In this document: in pieces, positions 35,246 to 43,308 of the stretch
How the letters are laid out: each line of letters begins with the position of its first letter
Numbering within the stretch: position 1 is the stretch's first letter
From: Paracoccus denitrificans
Lineage (GTDB): Bacteria; Pseudomonadota; Alphaproteobacteria; Rhodobacterales; Rhodobacteraceae
Direction of reading: 5' to 3'
Length of the DNA: 64,000 bases
Assembly (NCBI RefSeq): GCF_900100045.1
Contig: NZ_FNEA01000001.1
Span: 1 to 64,000, forward strand
The notes under the pieces: generated by a model
Database searches by the model: none
Told to the model about the DNA's origin: nothing
The model's input: the letters and a program-made list of their open reading frames with translations, nothing else
Position numbers and translations under genes: made by a program

Positions 35246-36052
35246 ATGAAAGATCTGAACGATGGCGGCGTGCTGGTGGTCGGTTGCGGCCGGATGGGCG
35301 GGGCGCTGCTGGACGGATGGATCGCGCAGGGATTGCAGCCCGCCAGCCTGTGGATCGAGGATCCGCATCCCGGCGACAGGTTGCTGGCGCTTGCCGCGCA
35401 GGGCGCGCATGTCAACGCCCCCCGGCCTGCCCGGCCCGCGGTCGTGCTGCTGGCGGTCAAGCCGCAGATGATGGCTGAGGTGCTGGCGGGTCTTGCGGCG
35501 TTGCCCGCGGATGTGCCGGTGCTGTCGGTCGCGGCCGGTGTCTCGCTGCAGCAATACGGCGCGGCGCTTGGCGACCGCCCGATCATCCGGGCGATGCCCA
35601 ATACGCCTGCGCTGGTCGGTCGCGGCATCACGGCGATCATCGGCAATGACCATGCCGGGCCCGGGCATCTGGCGCTTGCGACGCGGATGTTCTCGGCGGT
35701 GGGCGAGGTCGTCGCCCTTGAGGCCGAGGCCCAGATCGACGCGGTGACGGCGATTTCGGGTTCCGGCCCGGCCTATCTGTTCCTTTTTGCCGAGGCGCTG
35801 GAACAGGCGGCCCGCGCCCTGGGCCTGCCCGAGGCGCTGGCGCGGCAGCTTGCCCGCGGCACGGTCGGCGGCGCCGCCGCGATGATGGTGGCCAGCGGCC
35901 GCGATGCGGCCGAGCTGCGCCGCGAAGTCACCAGCCCCGCCGGCACCACGGCGGCCGCGCTTGCGGTGCTGATGCGGCCGGATGGCTTGCCGGACTTGAT
36001 CGCGCAGGCGGCAGAGGCGGCCCGCGACCGTTCGGTCGCTCTGGGGCAATAG
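35246..36052 (+). CDS. proC: Pyrroline-5-carboxylate reductase
   Basis: A 268-residue NAD(P)H-dependent enzyme reducing 1-pyrroline-5-carboxylate to proline. Visible are the N-terminal Rossmann motif VLVVGCGRMGGALLDGW, LLAVKPQMM, IRAMPNTPALVGRG, the signature AISGSGPAYLFLFAEALEQAA (split) and the C-terminal TSPAGTTAAAL. Length is standard. AAGGAG lies 9 nt before ATG 35246. It is divergent from the hydroxyacid operon and not far from the hydroxyproline genes, but the sequence gives no sign that it is specialised for them. Confidence 0.94.
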   Translation: MKDLNDGGVLVVGCGRMGGALLDGWIAQGLQPASLWIEDPHPGDRLLALAAQGAHVNAPRPARPAVVLLAVKPQMMAEVLAGLAALPADVPVLSVAAGVSLQQYGAALGDRPIIRAMPNTPALVGRGITAIIGNDHAGPGHLALATRMFSAVGEVVALEAEAQIDAVTAISGSGPAYLFLFAEALEQAARALGLPEALARQLARGTVGGAAAMMVASGRDAAELRREVTSPAGTTAAALAVLMRPDGLPDLIAQAAEAARDRSVALGQ

Positions 36053-36211
36053 GCGGGCGCCGATCTTGCCCCCGCCTTATCGAGACCTTCCCGCCGTCCT
36101 ATGTTTACAGGGCATCAGGGCGCGGGAAAGTTCGGGATGGGGGGAATTCGCGCGGGACAGGGGTGCCGCACAGCGGATAACGTGACGTCAGGAATGCAAG
36201 GCTGGAGAGAC

Positions 36212-36847
36212 ATGCCGATCGTGAACCAGATTGGTGACATTGCAATGAGGCAGCGCCGCACGGCCCGTCCCCGGCGGGAGCGGCCGCTGGAGCTTGGCCC
36301 GCGGCTGAAGGCGCTTCGCAAGGGCCAGCAGCTGACCTTGCAGGAGGTCGCGCGCCTGACCGGGGTATCGACCTCGGCGCTGTCCAAGATCGAGCGCAAC
36401 GACCTTTCGCCGACGCTGACCACCTTGCAGCGCATCGCCAGCGGCCTGCAGGTCGAGCTGTCGGCATTGCTGGGCGACGAGCCCGGCCACGCGCCCACCA
36501 CCGGCCGCCGCAGCATTGCCCGGGCCGGGCAGGGCGACAACCTGAACAACGCCACCTGCAACAACAAGCTGCTTTGCGCGGATCTCAAGGACAAGTGCTT
36601 CACGCCCATCCGCACCGTGGTCAAGGCCCGCTCGCCCGAGGATTACGAGGCATGGGGCGTGTCGGATGGAGAGATCTTCCTGACCGTCCTCAAGGGTGAA
36701 CTGGTCATCCACAGCCGGATCTATGAGCCGCTGGTGCTCTATCCCGGCGACAGCATGTATTACGACGCCTCGACCGAGCATTGCTGGACATCGCAGGGCG
36801 ATGTCGACGCCGAACTGATCTGGGTGCTGGGCACGCGGACGGCCTGA
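36212..36847 (+). CDS. XRE-family regulator with C-terminal cupin domain
   Basis: A 211-residue regulator. The helix-turn-helix spans about residues 28-85 (LTLQEVARLTGVSTSALSKI; LSPTLTTLQRIASGL) and the C-terminal cupin has VLKGELVIHSRIYEPLVLYPGDS split around PLVLYPGD. This HTH-cupin layout is common for regulators of amino-acid and polyamine metabolism. ATG 36212 is chosen because GGAGAG lies just upstream and the first residues precede the HTH suitably. It faces a truncated LivK-type gene whose lost partners it may once have controlled. Confidence 0.85.
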   Translation: MPIVNQIGDIAMRQRRTARPRRERPLELGPRLKALRKGQQLTLQEVARLTGVSTSALSKIERNDLSPTLTTLQRIASGLQVELSALLGDEPGHAPTTGRRSIARAGQGDNLNNATCNNKLLCADLKDKCFTPIRTVVKARSPEDYEAWGVSDGEIFLTVLKGELVIHSRIYEPLVLYPGDSMYYDASTEHCWTSQGDVDAELIWVLGTRTA

Positions 36848-37076
36848 GGCCGGGACGCGCTCGCACCTCGCGGCCGGACGCGGAAACCGTGCTGCGGCGG
36901 GACGGGGGCCAGTTGCATGGGCATCCCGCCCCGCCCGCTGAATCGCAACGCCACAGGCCGCATACCCGACAAGGGGACTCCGGCTTGCGGCTTTGGCGTG
37001 TTTCCTGCCGGATCAAGCGCCCGGCCGCTCAATTCGATCAGCGCATGCGCAGCACGGCGGCGGGGATCGGGGCGCC

Positions 37077-37455
37077 CGGGCGCCACGGTCGAGATCACCG
37101 GGATTTCCTCGGATTCCGCCACGCTGCACACCGGGTTGGTGGTCTCGGGGGTCGAGGCGACCAGCAGCAGGTTCACCTCGTCGCGGCTGATCAACTCGCG
37201 CGCCACTTCGGCGGCGCGGTTGGGGTTGGACTGGCTGTCCTTGACGATCACTTCGGCCTCGATGCCAAGCCCCGGCGCGGCGGCCAGGAATTGCCGGACC
37301 ATGAAAGCGTCCGCAGCCGAGAAGGCCGAGAGCGGTCCGGTCTGCGGGCTGACATAGCCGATCCTGATCGCCTTGCCCTGCGCCAGCGCCGGCCGCGCCA
37401 GCCCCAGCCCCGCCAGTGCCGCGCCCGAGGCGATGAACGTCCGTCTGTTGAGCAT
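37077..37455 (-). pseudogene. LivK-type ABC substrate-binding protein, 3'-truncated remnant
   Basis: The frame starts MLNRRTFIASGAALAGLGLA with a Tat-type signal. It continues as a branched-chain-amino-acid/amide binding protein (Peripla_BP_6: IRIGYVSPQTGPLSAFSAAD; AAEVARELISRDEVNLLLVA; TTNPVCSVAESEEIPVIS) up to residue 126. Homologues continue for another 250 residues or more; here the sequence changes at about 37077 into unrelated GC-rich DNA. A perfect 14-bp palindrome (GGCGCCCGGGCGCC, 37071-37084) lies at the break. The frame stays open past the break to 36760 inside the regulator, but without homology. No matching permeases or ATPases are nearby. Confidence 0.78.
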
Positions 37456-37794
37456 TGCCAAACCTCCCATGATCCGCCGCATCCCGTCGCGGTGGTACGG
37501 CCCTCCTCCGGCCGATGCCTGCGGCAGGCGCGCCCTGTTGCCGGGCAGCCTTTCGTGATGCCTGCCAGTCTATCGTGGGGCGTTCGGTCATATCATCGCA
37601 TGGTCGCGCCAAAATATGTCGTTTGGTTATATCTTTGCTGGGGGTCGATGGAGCGGGCCGGCACAGTCGGCGCCGGCTTGCATCGGATCAGGGATCGACA
37701 GGTGGCTGGCCCAAGGCAGGAGGATTGAATGGCCAGCAAACTCTAAGTATTCAAGTTGTCGACGTCATCCGACAGCATTTCAGGAGTTGCGCCC
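37456..37794. other. 339-nt intergenic region before the GntR gene
   Basis: No gene is recognisable. It should carry the promoter of the GntR gene; AT-rich patches lie at about 37588-37640 and 37735-37760. TTGTCGAC at 37756-37763 matches the core of a palindrome found after the GntR gene and may be part of an autoregulatory operator. Confidence 0.5.
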
Positions 37795-38493
37795 ATGGCC
37801 GAGACAGAGACCTTCCCCGAGCGCAGGCGCGGATCGGGCGTCAAGCTGGTCTATGACCTGCTGCGCGACGAAATCCTGGACCTGGTGCTGCCGCCGGGCA
37901 GCCCCATCGACGAGGTGCAACTGGCCGAACGCTTCGGCATGTCCCGGACGCCGATCCGGGAGGCTCTGGTGCGCCTGGCGGGCGAGGGGCTGGTCGAGAC
38001 GCTGCCGAACCGCTCGACCATGGTCGCCAATATCGACTTTCTCAACATGCATACGTTCTTCGACGCCCTGACGCTGATGTATCGCGTGACTACCAGGCTG
38101 GCGGCGAGCTATCACCAGCCCGCCGATCTGGAGATCATCCGCGAGCATCAGGCCAGGTTCACCGCTGCGGTCGAGGCGCAGGATGCGTTGGCGATGATCG
38201 CCTCCAATCGCGACCTGCATGCGGCCATCGCCGAGGCCGGCCGCAATCCCTATTACCTCAGCCTGTTCCTGCGCCTTCTGGACGAAGGGCGCCGCCTTTT
38301 GCGGCTGTATTACCAGTCGTTCAACGACCGCCTGCCGCGTGAATATGTCGATGAACACGAAGCGATGATCGCGGCGATCGAGGCGCGGGATGTCGAGCTG
38401 TGCGACCGGCTGGCAAAGGCGCATGCGGACCAGATCGTCCGCCAGATCCAGCAGTTCCTGGCCCGCGACCAGCGGCAGTCCTTGCCGCTGTAG
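37795..38493 (+). CDS. GntR-family regulator, FCD type
   Basis: A 232-residue regulator with an N-terminal winged helix (LVYDLLRDEILDLVLPPGSP; VQLAERFGMSRTPIREALVR) and a helical FCD effector domain with NRDLHAAIAEAGRNPYYL, which carries metal-binding histidines. ATG 37795 has AGGAG 8 nt upstream. It heads the hydroxyproline island; FCD-type GntR proteins commonly repress hydroxyproline clusters in this group. Candidate operators are annotated at 38509, 40687 and 42331. Confidence 0.9.
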   Translation: MAETETFPERRRGSGVKLVYDLLRDEILDLVLPPGSPIDEVQLAERFGMSRTPIREALVRLAGEGLVETLPNRSTMVANIDFLNMHTFFDALTLMYRVTTRLAASYHQPADLEIIREHQARFTAAVEAQDALAMIASNRDLHAAIAEAGRNPYYLSLFLRLLDEGRRLLRLYYQSFNDRLPREYVDEHEAMIAAIEARDVELCDRLAKAHADQIVRQIQQFLARDQRQSLPL

Positions 38494-38508
38494 GGGCCAC
38501 GCCGATTC

Positions 38509-38520
38509 TTTGTCGACAAA
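38509..38520. promoter_or_regulatory. Perfect 12-bp palindrome, candidate GntR operator
   Basis: TTTGTCGACAAA lies between the GntR gene and the DapA-family gene, followed by an AT-rich stretch. It fits the general TNGTNNNACNA-like pattern bound by FCD-type GntR regulators. The core TTGTCGAC recurs at 37756 before the GntR gene itself. Confidence 0.45.
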
Positions 38521-38595
38521 TAAAATGCAAGGACTAAGATGGCGGCTGAGAGAATCAGCCATCCCGCCCCTGCGCGACAGAAGGAGCCATCATCG

Positions 38596-39558
38596 ATGAA
38601 CACCCAGATCTTCACCGGCGTCATTCCCGCCCTGATGACACCCTGCACCGCCGACCGCCGGCCCGATTACGACGCCCTGGTGCGCAAGGGGCAGGAACTG
38701 ATCGCGGCGGGAATGTCGGCGGTGGTCTATTGCGGCTCGATGGGCGACTGGCCGCTTCTGACCGATGCGCAGCGGATGGAAGGGGTGGAACGGCTGGTCA
38801 AGGCCGGGCTGCCGGTGATCGTGGGGACGGGGGCGGTGAACTCGGCCCTGGCCGCAGCCCATGCCGCCCATGCGCAGAAGATCGGCGCGGCGGGGCTGAT
38901 GGTCATTCCCCGTGTGCTGTCGCGCGGCGCCTCGGCCACGGCGCAGCGCCATCATTTCAAGGCGATCCTGGCGGCCGCGCCCGACCTGCCGGCGGTGATC
39001 TACAACAGCCCCTATTACGGGTTCGAGACCAAGGCGGACCTGTTCTTCGCGCTGCGGGCCGAGCATCCGAACCTTGTCGGCTTCAAGGAATTCGGCGGCG
39101 CCAGGGCGATGAGCTATGCCGCCGAGCATATCACCAGCGCCGATGAAAGCGTGATCCTGATGGCCGGGGTCGATACCGGCGTCTATCACGGCTATGTCAA
39201 ATGCGGCGCCACCGGCACCATCACCGGCATCGGCAACGTCCTTCCCCGCGAGATCCTGCATTTCGTCGCGCTGTCGAAGGCGGCAGCCGCCGGTGACGCG
39301 GACGCGCGGCAGCGCGCGCAGGAACTGGGCGAGGCGCTGGAGGTGCTGTCCTCCTGGGACGAGGGGACGGACCTGGTGCTGTATTACAAGCACATGATGG
39401 TCCTGCTGGGCGAGGCGGAATACAGCCTGCACTTCAATGAAACCGACGAACTGACCCCCAGCCAGCGGGCCTGGGCCGAAAAGCAGTTTTACCAGTTCAA
39501 GACCTGGTATGCGGAATGGAGCAAGCAGCCGGGCGCAGTGCAGAAATACGCGGCCTGA
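38596..39558 (+). CDS. DapA-family protein, probable pyrroline-4-hydroxy-2-carboxylate deaminase
   Basis: A 320-residue dihydrodipicolinate-synthase-fold enzyme. It keeps the Tyr in AVIYNSPYYGF and the Schiff-base Lys in LVGFKEFGGA. In hydroxyproline clusters a member of this superfamily removes ammonia from 1-pyrroline-4-hydroxy-2-carboxylate, giving 2-oxoglutarate semialdehyde. The semialdehyde dehydrogenase, epimerase and D-hydroxyproline-type dehydrogenase are all within 9 kb, which supports this assignment. AAGGAG precedes ATG 38596. A strong terminator follows at 39573. Confidence 0.85.
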   Translation: MNTQIFTGVIPALMTPCTADRRPDYDALVRKGQELIAAGMSAVVYCGSMGDWPLLTDAQRMEGVERLVKAGLPVIVGTGAVNSALAAAHAAHAQKIGAAGLMVIPRVLSRGASATAQRHHFKAILAAAPDLPAVIYNSPYYGFETKADLFFALRAEHPNLVGFKEFGGARAMSYAAEHITSADESVILMAGVDTGVYHGYVKCGATGTITGIGNVLPREILHFVALSKAAAAGDADARQRAQELGEALEVLSSWDEGTDLVLYYKHMMVLLGEAEYSLHFNETDELTPSQRAWAEKQFYQFKTWYAEWSKQPGAVQKYAA

Positions 39559-39572
39559 CGATCGCGGTCCAG

Positions 39573-39600
39573 GGCCCTTCCGGTGTCGGAAGGGCCTTTT
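39573..39600 (+). terminator. Rho-independent terminator
   Basis: GGCCCTTCCG (39573-39582) pairs with CGGAAGGGCC (39587-39596) over a 4-nt loop and is followed by TTTT. It ends the DapA-family transcript and lies between convergent genes. Confidence 0.88.
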
Positions 39601-39609
39601 CCTTTCGCC

Positions 39610-40641
39610 TCATGCGATCGCGTCGAGGCCCAGTTCGAGCAGGCGATCAAGCTGAGCGACCTCTGCCCCGGTCAGGACGATCCCCTCTGCCAGCGCCTTT
39701 TGCCGCGCGGCGAACCGGCGTTGCGAGGGCAGGCGGGCGCCCTGGTCCTTGATCGCCCCGAACAGCAGTTCGGCCCGCGCGAAAGGATCGCCTTTGCGGC
39801 CGGCCGCGAATTTCTCGGGCGACAGGGCCAGGATCAGCTCTCCGTGAAAGGGGGCAAGCGTCGTGGTGCCCAGAAAATCCAGAACCTCGGGGCTGGTCAG
39901 GTCGCCGATCATGACGCCCGCGAGCAGCTCGATCATCGTGCCGATGGCCGATCCCTTGTGCCCGCCAAAGGGCAGCATGGCACCTGCCAGTGCCGCCTCG
40001 GGATCGGTGGTGGGCTGGCCCGATGCGTCCATCGCCCAACCCTCGGGCAAGGGCTTGCCGGCGCGCCGGTGCAGTTCGATCTCGCCCCGGGCCGCGACCG
40101 AGGTCGCGAAATCGAAGACATAGGGCTCGCGCCCCTGCCGCGGCCAGCCGAAGGCGAAGGGATTGGTGCCCAGCAGGGGCCGCGTGCCGCCGGTCGGCGC
40201 CACCGTCGCATAGCTGGGGCACATCACCATCGCGGCAAGGCCGTGATCCGCGACCGCCTCGACCTCGGGCCACAGGGCGGCGAAATGGGTGCAGTCGTTG
40301 ATCACCAGCGCCGCCAGTCCCAATTGCTTCGCGCGATCCGCCAGGACGGGCAGGCCAAGTTCGAAGGCGGGGTTGGAAAAGCCGCCCTGCGCATTGACCC
40401 GCACGACGGCCCCGTCGCTGCCGGGATCGAGTTCCGGTTCGGCCGCGCCCTTGACCTTGCCGGCCTTCAGCGTGCGCAGGACCCCTTCGATCCGATAGAT
40501 GCCGTGCGACTTGCAGCCGTCCCGCTCTCCGGCCGCGATCACGCGCGAAAGCGAGGCGGCCTGGACCGCGTTCATCCCGGCCTGCCGAAAGATCGTTTCG
40601 ATGCGCTGTCGCAGGGCTTCGAAGGTCAGTGTCTGCTCCAT
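39610..40641 (-). CDS. Ldh2/malate-dehydrogenase-family oxidoreductase (imino-acid reductase type)
   Basis: A 343-residue NAD(P)H-dependent enzyme of the malate/L-lactate dehydrogenase type 2 family. It includes 1-piperideine-2-carboxylate/1-pyrroline-2-carboxylate reductases (DpkA, LhpI). Marks are GCKSHGIYRIEG, NDCTHFAALWPEVEAV, GTNPFAFGWPR, VFDFATSVAARGEI and LPFGGHKGSAIGTMIEL. Met 40641 is chosen for MEQTLTFEALR and the GAGAGGAAA just upstream. In the island it may reduce pyrroline-2-carboxylate to proline. A paralogue lies at 50754. Confidence 0.85.
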   Translation of the reverse strand: MEQTLTFEALRQRIETIFRQAGMNAVQAASLSRVIAAGERDGCKSHGIYRIEGVLRTLKAGKVKGAAEPELDPGSDGAVVRVNAQGGFSNPAFELGLPVLADRAKQLGLAALVINDCTHFAALWPEVEAVADHGLAAMVMCPSYATVAPTGGTRPLLGTNPFAFGWPRQGREPYVFDFATSVAARGEIELHRRAGKPLPEGWAMDASGQPTTDPEAALAGAMLPFGGHKGSAIGTMIELLAGVMIGDLTSPEVLDFLGTTTLAPFHGELILALSPEKFAAGRKGDPFARAELLFGAIKDQGARLPSQRRFAARQKALAEGIVLTGAEVAQLDRLLELGLDAIA

Positions 40642-40686
40642 GATTTCCTCTCTGGCGCGGTGGTTCATCCGTGATTGACTTTTTGC

Positions 40687-40703
40687 ATACATGAAATATA
40701 CAA
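40687..40703. promoter_or_regulatory. Direct-repeat operator candidate in divergent promoter
   Basis: Read on the minus strand it is TTGTAT-N5-ATGTAT, direct repeats 11 bp apart, inside the 133-nt gap between the divergent reductase and dehydrogenase genes. The same arrangement occurs at 42331-42347 before the amino-acid ABC operon, with matching flanks (TTTTTGTATATT). Confidence 0.55.
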
Positions 40704-40774
40704 AAACTCAAAGGCGGTTGAGGCCCAATTCGGGACCGGGCCCCTGCCGGTGATCTTGAAAGGAAGGATCGGCG

Positions 40775-42289
40775 ATGACCTTTACCCCCCACGGCAAGCA
40801 CCTGATCGGTGGCGAGTGGATCGCCAGCGAGCAGCGATTCACCAGCGAGCCGGCGCATGGCCCCTCGCACGCGTTCTCGGTCGGCACGGTCGCGCTGGTG
40901 AACCGGGCCTGCGAGGCGGCCGAGGCGGCGTTCTGGTCCTTCGGCCATGCCCCGCGCGAGGAACGGGCGGCGCTGCTTGAGGCCATCGCCGACGAGATCG
41001 AGGCCCGCGCCGAGGCGATCACCGCGATCGGCACCCAGGAAACCGGCCTGCCCGAGGCGCGGCTGCAGGGCGAGCGCGGCCGCACCGTGGGCCAGCTTCG
41101 GCTCTTTGCCGCGCATATCCGCAAGGGCGAGCATCTCGACCGCCGCCACGACCCGGCGCTGCCGGACCGCCAGCCTTTGCCGCGCCCCGATCTCCGCATG
41201 GTGCAGCGGCCCATCGGGCCGGTGGCGGTGTTCGGTGCCTCGAACTTCCCGCTGGCCTTTTCCACGGCGGGCGGCGACACAGCCGCCGCGCTGGCCGCAG
41301 GCTGCCCGGTGGTGGTCAAGGGGCACAGCGCCCATCCCGGCACCGGCGAGATCGTCGCCGAGGCGATCCATGCCGCCATCGCGAAGACCGGCACGCATCC
41401 GGGGGTCTTCAGCCTGGTGCAGGGCGGCGACCGCAAGGTGGGCGAGGCGCTGGTCCAGCATCCGCTGGTCAAGGCGGTGGGCTTTACCGGCAGCCTGGCC
41501 GGGGGCCGGGCGCTCTTCGACCTCTGCGCCGCGCGCCCCGAGCCGATCCCGTTCTTCGGCGAGCTGGGCTCGGTCAACCCGATGTTTCTTCTGCCCGAGG
41601 CCATGCGCGCCCGGGCCGAGGCGCTGGGGCAGGGCTGGGCCGGGTCGCTGAGCATGGGGGCCGGGCAGTTCTGCACCAATCCGGGCATCGCGGTGGTCCT
41701 GGACGGCGCGGATGCCGACCGCTTCGCCGAAGCCGCCAGGACGGCCTTGGCGCAGGTCGGCCCGCAGGTGATGCTGACCGAGGGCATCGCCCGCGCCTAT
41801 CGCGACGGCAAGGCGCGTTTCGAGGCGCGCAATGCGGTGAAGCCGCTGCTGGCCACCGAAAGCGACGGCCGAACGGCGAGCCCGAACCTCTACGAGACCA
41901 CGGCCGCGGCCTGGCTGCAGGACCAGGCGCTTGGCGAGGAGGTGTTCGGCCCGCTGGGCCTGGTCGTGCGGGTGCGCGGCATGGAGGAGATGCTGCACCT
42001 GGCGCGCGGCTTCGAGGGGCAGCTGACCGCGACCATCCACATGGAGGATGCCGACCTGGCGGCTGCGCGCGAGCTTTTGCCAGTGCTGGAGCGCAAGGCG
42101 GGCCGGGTGCTGGTGAACGGCTTTCCGACGGGGGTCGAGGTCTGCGACGCGATGGTCCACGGCGGCCCCTATCCCGCCAGCACCAACTTCGGCGCCACCT
42201 CGGTCGGAACCATGGCCATCCGAAGGTTCCTCAGACCCGTATGCTACCAAGGCTTCCCAGAGGCATTGCTGCCCCAGGATCTGCGCTGA
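40775..42289 (+). CDS. 2-oxoglutarate semialdehyde dehydrogenase (aldehyde dehydrogenase family)
   Basis: A 504-residue NAD(P)-dependent dehydrogenase converting 2-oxoglutarate semialdehyde to 2-oxoglutarate. N-terminal GKHLIGGEWIAS, the cofactor region GPVAVFGASNFPLAFSTAGG, the glutamate in FFGELGSVNP and the catalytic cysteine in GAGQFCTNPG are characteristic of the hydroxyproline/glucarate-type KGSADH group. GAAAGGAAGG precedes ATG 40775. It is divergent from the Ldh2-type gene and is the last step of the trans-4-hydroxyproline route in this island. Confidence 0.91.
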   Translation: MTFTPHGKHLIGGEWIASEQRFTSEPAHGPSHAFSVGTVALVNRACEAAEAAFWSFGHAPREERAALLEAIADEIEARAEAITAIGTQETGLPEARLQGERGRTVGQLRLFAAHIRKGEHLDRRHDPALPDRQPLPRPDLRMVQRPIGPVAVFGASNFPLAFSTAGGDTAAALAAGCPVVVKGHSAHPGTGEIVAEAIHAAIAKTGTHPGVFSLVQGGDRKVGEALVQHPLVKAVGFTGSLAGGRALFDLCAARPEPIPFFGELGSVNPMFLLPEAMRARAEALGQGWAGSLSMGAGQFCTNPGIAVVLDGADADRFAEAARTALAQVGPQVMLTEGIARAYRDGKARFEARNAVKPLLATESDGRTASPNLYETTAAAWLQDQALGEEVFGPLGLVVRVRGMEEMLHLARGFEGQLTATIHMEDADLAAARELLPVLERKAGRVLVNGFPTGVEVCDAMVHGGPYPASTNFGATSVGTMAIRRFLRPVCYQGFPEALLPQDLR

Positions 42290-42298
42290 GCATAAGGG

Positions 42299-42332
42299 AA
42301 GCCCGCTGTCCGGCGGGCTTCGTCCACTTTTT
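42299..42332 (+). terminator. Probable rho-independent terminator
   Basis: AAGCCCGC (42299-42306) pairs with GCGGGCTT (42313-42320) around a 6-nt loop. A T-run occurs about 8 nt further on (42328-42332), so the T-tract is displaced. It ends the dehydrogenase gene. Confidence 0.65.
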
Positions 42333-42347
42333 GTATATTAGTTGTAT
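42331..42347. promoter_or_regulatory. Direct-repeat operator candidate before amino-acid ABC operon
   Basis: TTGTAT-N5-TTGTAT, repeats 11 bp apart within an AT-rich stretch (42328-42357) preceding the binding-protein gene. It closely matches the site at 40687-40703. Confidence 0.55.
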
Positions 42348-42439
42348 TTTTAATTTGCGTTGCGGGGGAAACCTGCGGATAGTGGCAGCCATGGAATCGG
42401 CCGGGAAAAGGCCGACAGGGAACTGACAGGAGAAGGTTC

Positions 42440-43246
42440 ATGAAACCCACGTTCGCGATCAGCCTGCTGGCCGCCGCTGCGGCGTTTGCCGCGCCATCCC
42501 ATGCCGACAAGCTGGACGACATCATCGCCTCGGGCACCCTGCGCTGCGCGGTCGTCCTGGATTTCCCGCCCATGGGGATGCGCGACGAAAGCAACACCCC
42601 GGTCGGCTTCGACGTCGATTATTGCAACGACCTGGCCGCCGCGCTTGGCGTGAAGGCCGAGATCGTCGAGACGCCCTTTCCCGAGCGGATTCCGGCACTG
42701 ATGTCGGGCCGGGTCGATGTCGGCGTCGCCTCGACCTCGGATACGCTGGAACGCGCCAAGACGGTCGGCATGTCCATCCCCTATTTCGCCTTCGAGATGG
42801 CGGTGACGGCCAACGACAAGTCGGGCATCGCCAGCTTCGAGGACATGAAGGGCAAGACGGTCGGCGCGACCGCCGGCACCTTCGAGGCCATCGCGCTTGA
42901 AAAACAGGTCAAGGAATGGGGCGAGGGCACCTTCCGCCCCTACCAGACCCAGGCGGACGTGTTCCTGGCGCTGAGCCAGGGCCAGCTTGACGCCACCGTC
43001 TCGACCTCGACCGTGGCGCAGTCGAACGTCAAGACCGGCAATTTCCCCGGCATCTCGGTGGTGGGCAAGGCGCCCTTCGACATCGACTATGTGGCCCTGT
43101 TCACCAATCGCGAGGAATACGGCCTCATCAACTACCTGAACCTGTTCGTGAACCAGCAGGTCCGCACCGGCCGCTATGCCGAACTTTACGAGAAATGGGT
43201 CGGAGGCGACCTGCCTTCCCTGACCGTCGACGGCGTCCATCGCTGA
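42440..43246 (+). CDS. Polar amino-acid ABC transporter substrate-binding protein
   Basis: A 268-residue family-3 binding protein with a signal peptide (AAAAAFAAPSHAD, cleavage near residue 22) and the PBPb signature LRCAVVLDFPPMGMRDESNTP (first part), GFDVDYCNDLAAALG and ASTSDTLERAKTVGMSIPYF. CAGGAGAAGG precedes ATG 42440. Placed with hydroxyproline enzymes, it probably binds hydroxyproline. A strong hairpin follows the gene before the permease. Confidence 0.9.
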   Translation: MKPTFAISLLAAAAAFAAPSHADKLDDIIASGTLRCAVVLDFPPMGMRDESNTPVGFDVDYCNDLAAALGVKAEIVETPFPERIPALMSGRVDVGVASTSDTLERAKTVGMSIPYFAFEMAVTANDKSGIASFEDMKGKTVGATAGTFEAIALEKQVKEWGEGTFRPYQTQADVFLALSQGQLDATVSTSTVAQSNVKTGNFPGISVVGKAPFDIDYVALFTNREEYGLINYLNLFVNQQVRTGRYAELYEKWVGGDLPSLTVDGVHR

Positions 43247-43253
43247 TATCGCC

Positions 43254-43280
43254 GGGGCGGCGCGGTCGTCGCGCCGCCCC
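43254..43280 (+). other. Intercistronic hairpin between binding-protein and permease genes
   Basis: GGGGCGGCGCG (43254-43264) pairs perfectly with CGCGCCGCCCC (43270-43280) over a 5-nt loop, without a T-tract. Hairpins in this position usually protect the binding-protein mRNA from 3' exonucleases and lower permease expression. Confidence 0.7.
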
Positions 43281-43308
43281 GATGCTTCCTGGCAGCTGCG
43301 AGACGGCC

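Noticed and set aside
39647-42250. An 867-codon minus-strand open frame across two genes
   Set aside because: It lies opposite the aldehyde dehydrogenase gene and out of frame with the Ldh2 gene; both real genes have clear motifs and ribosome sites.
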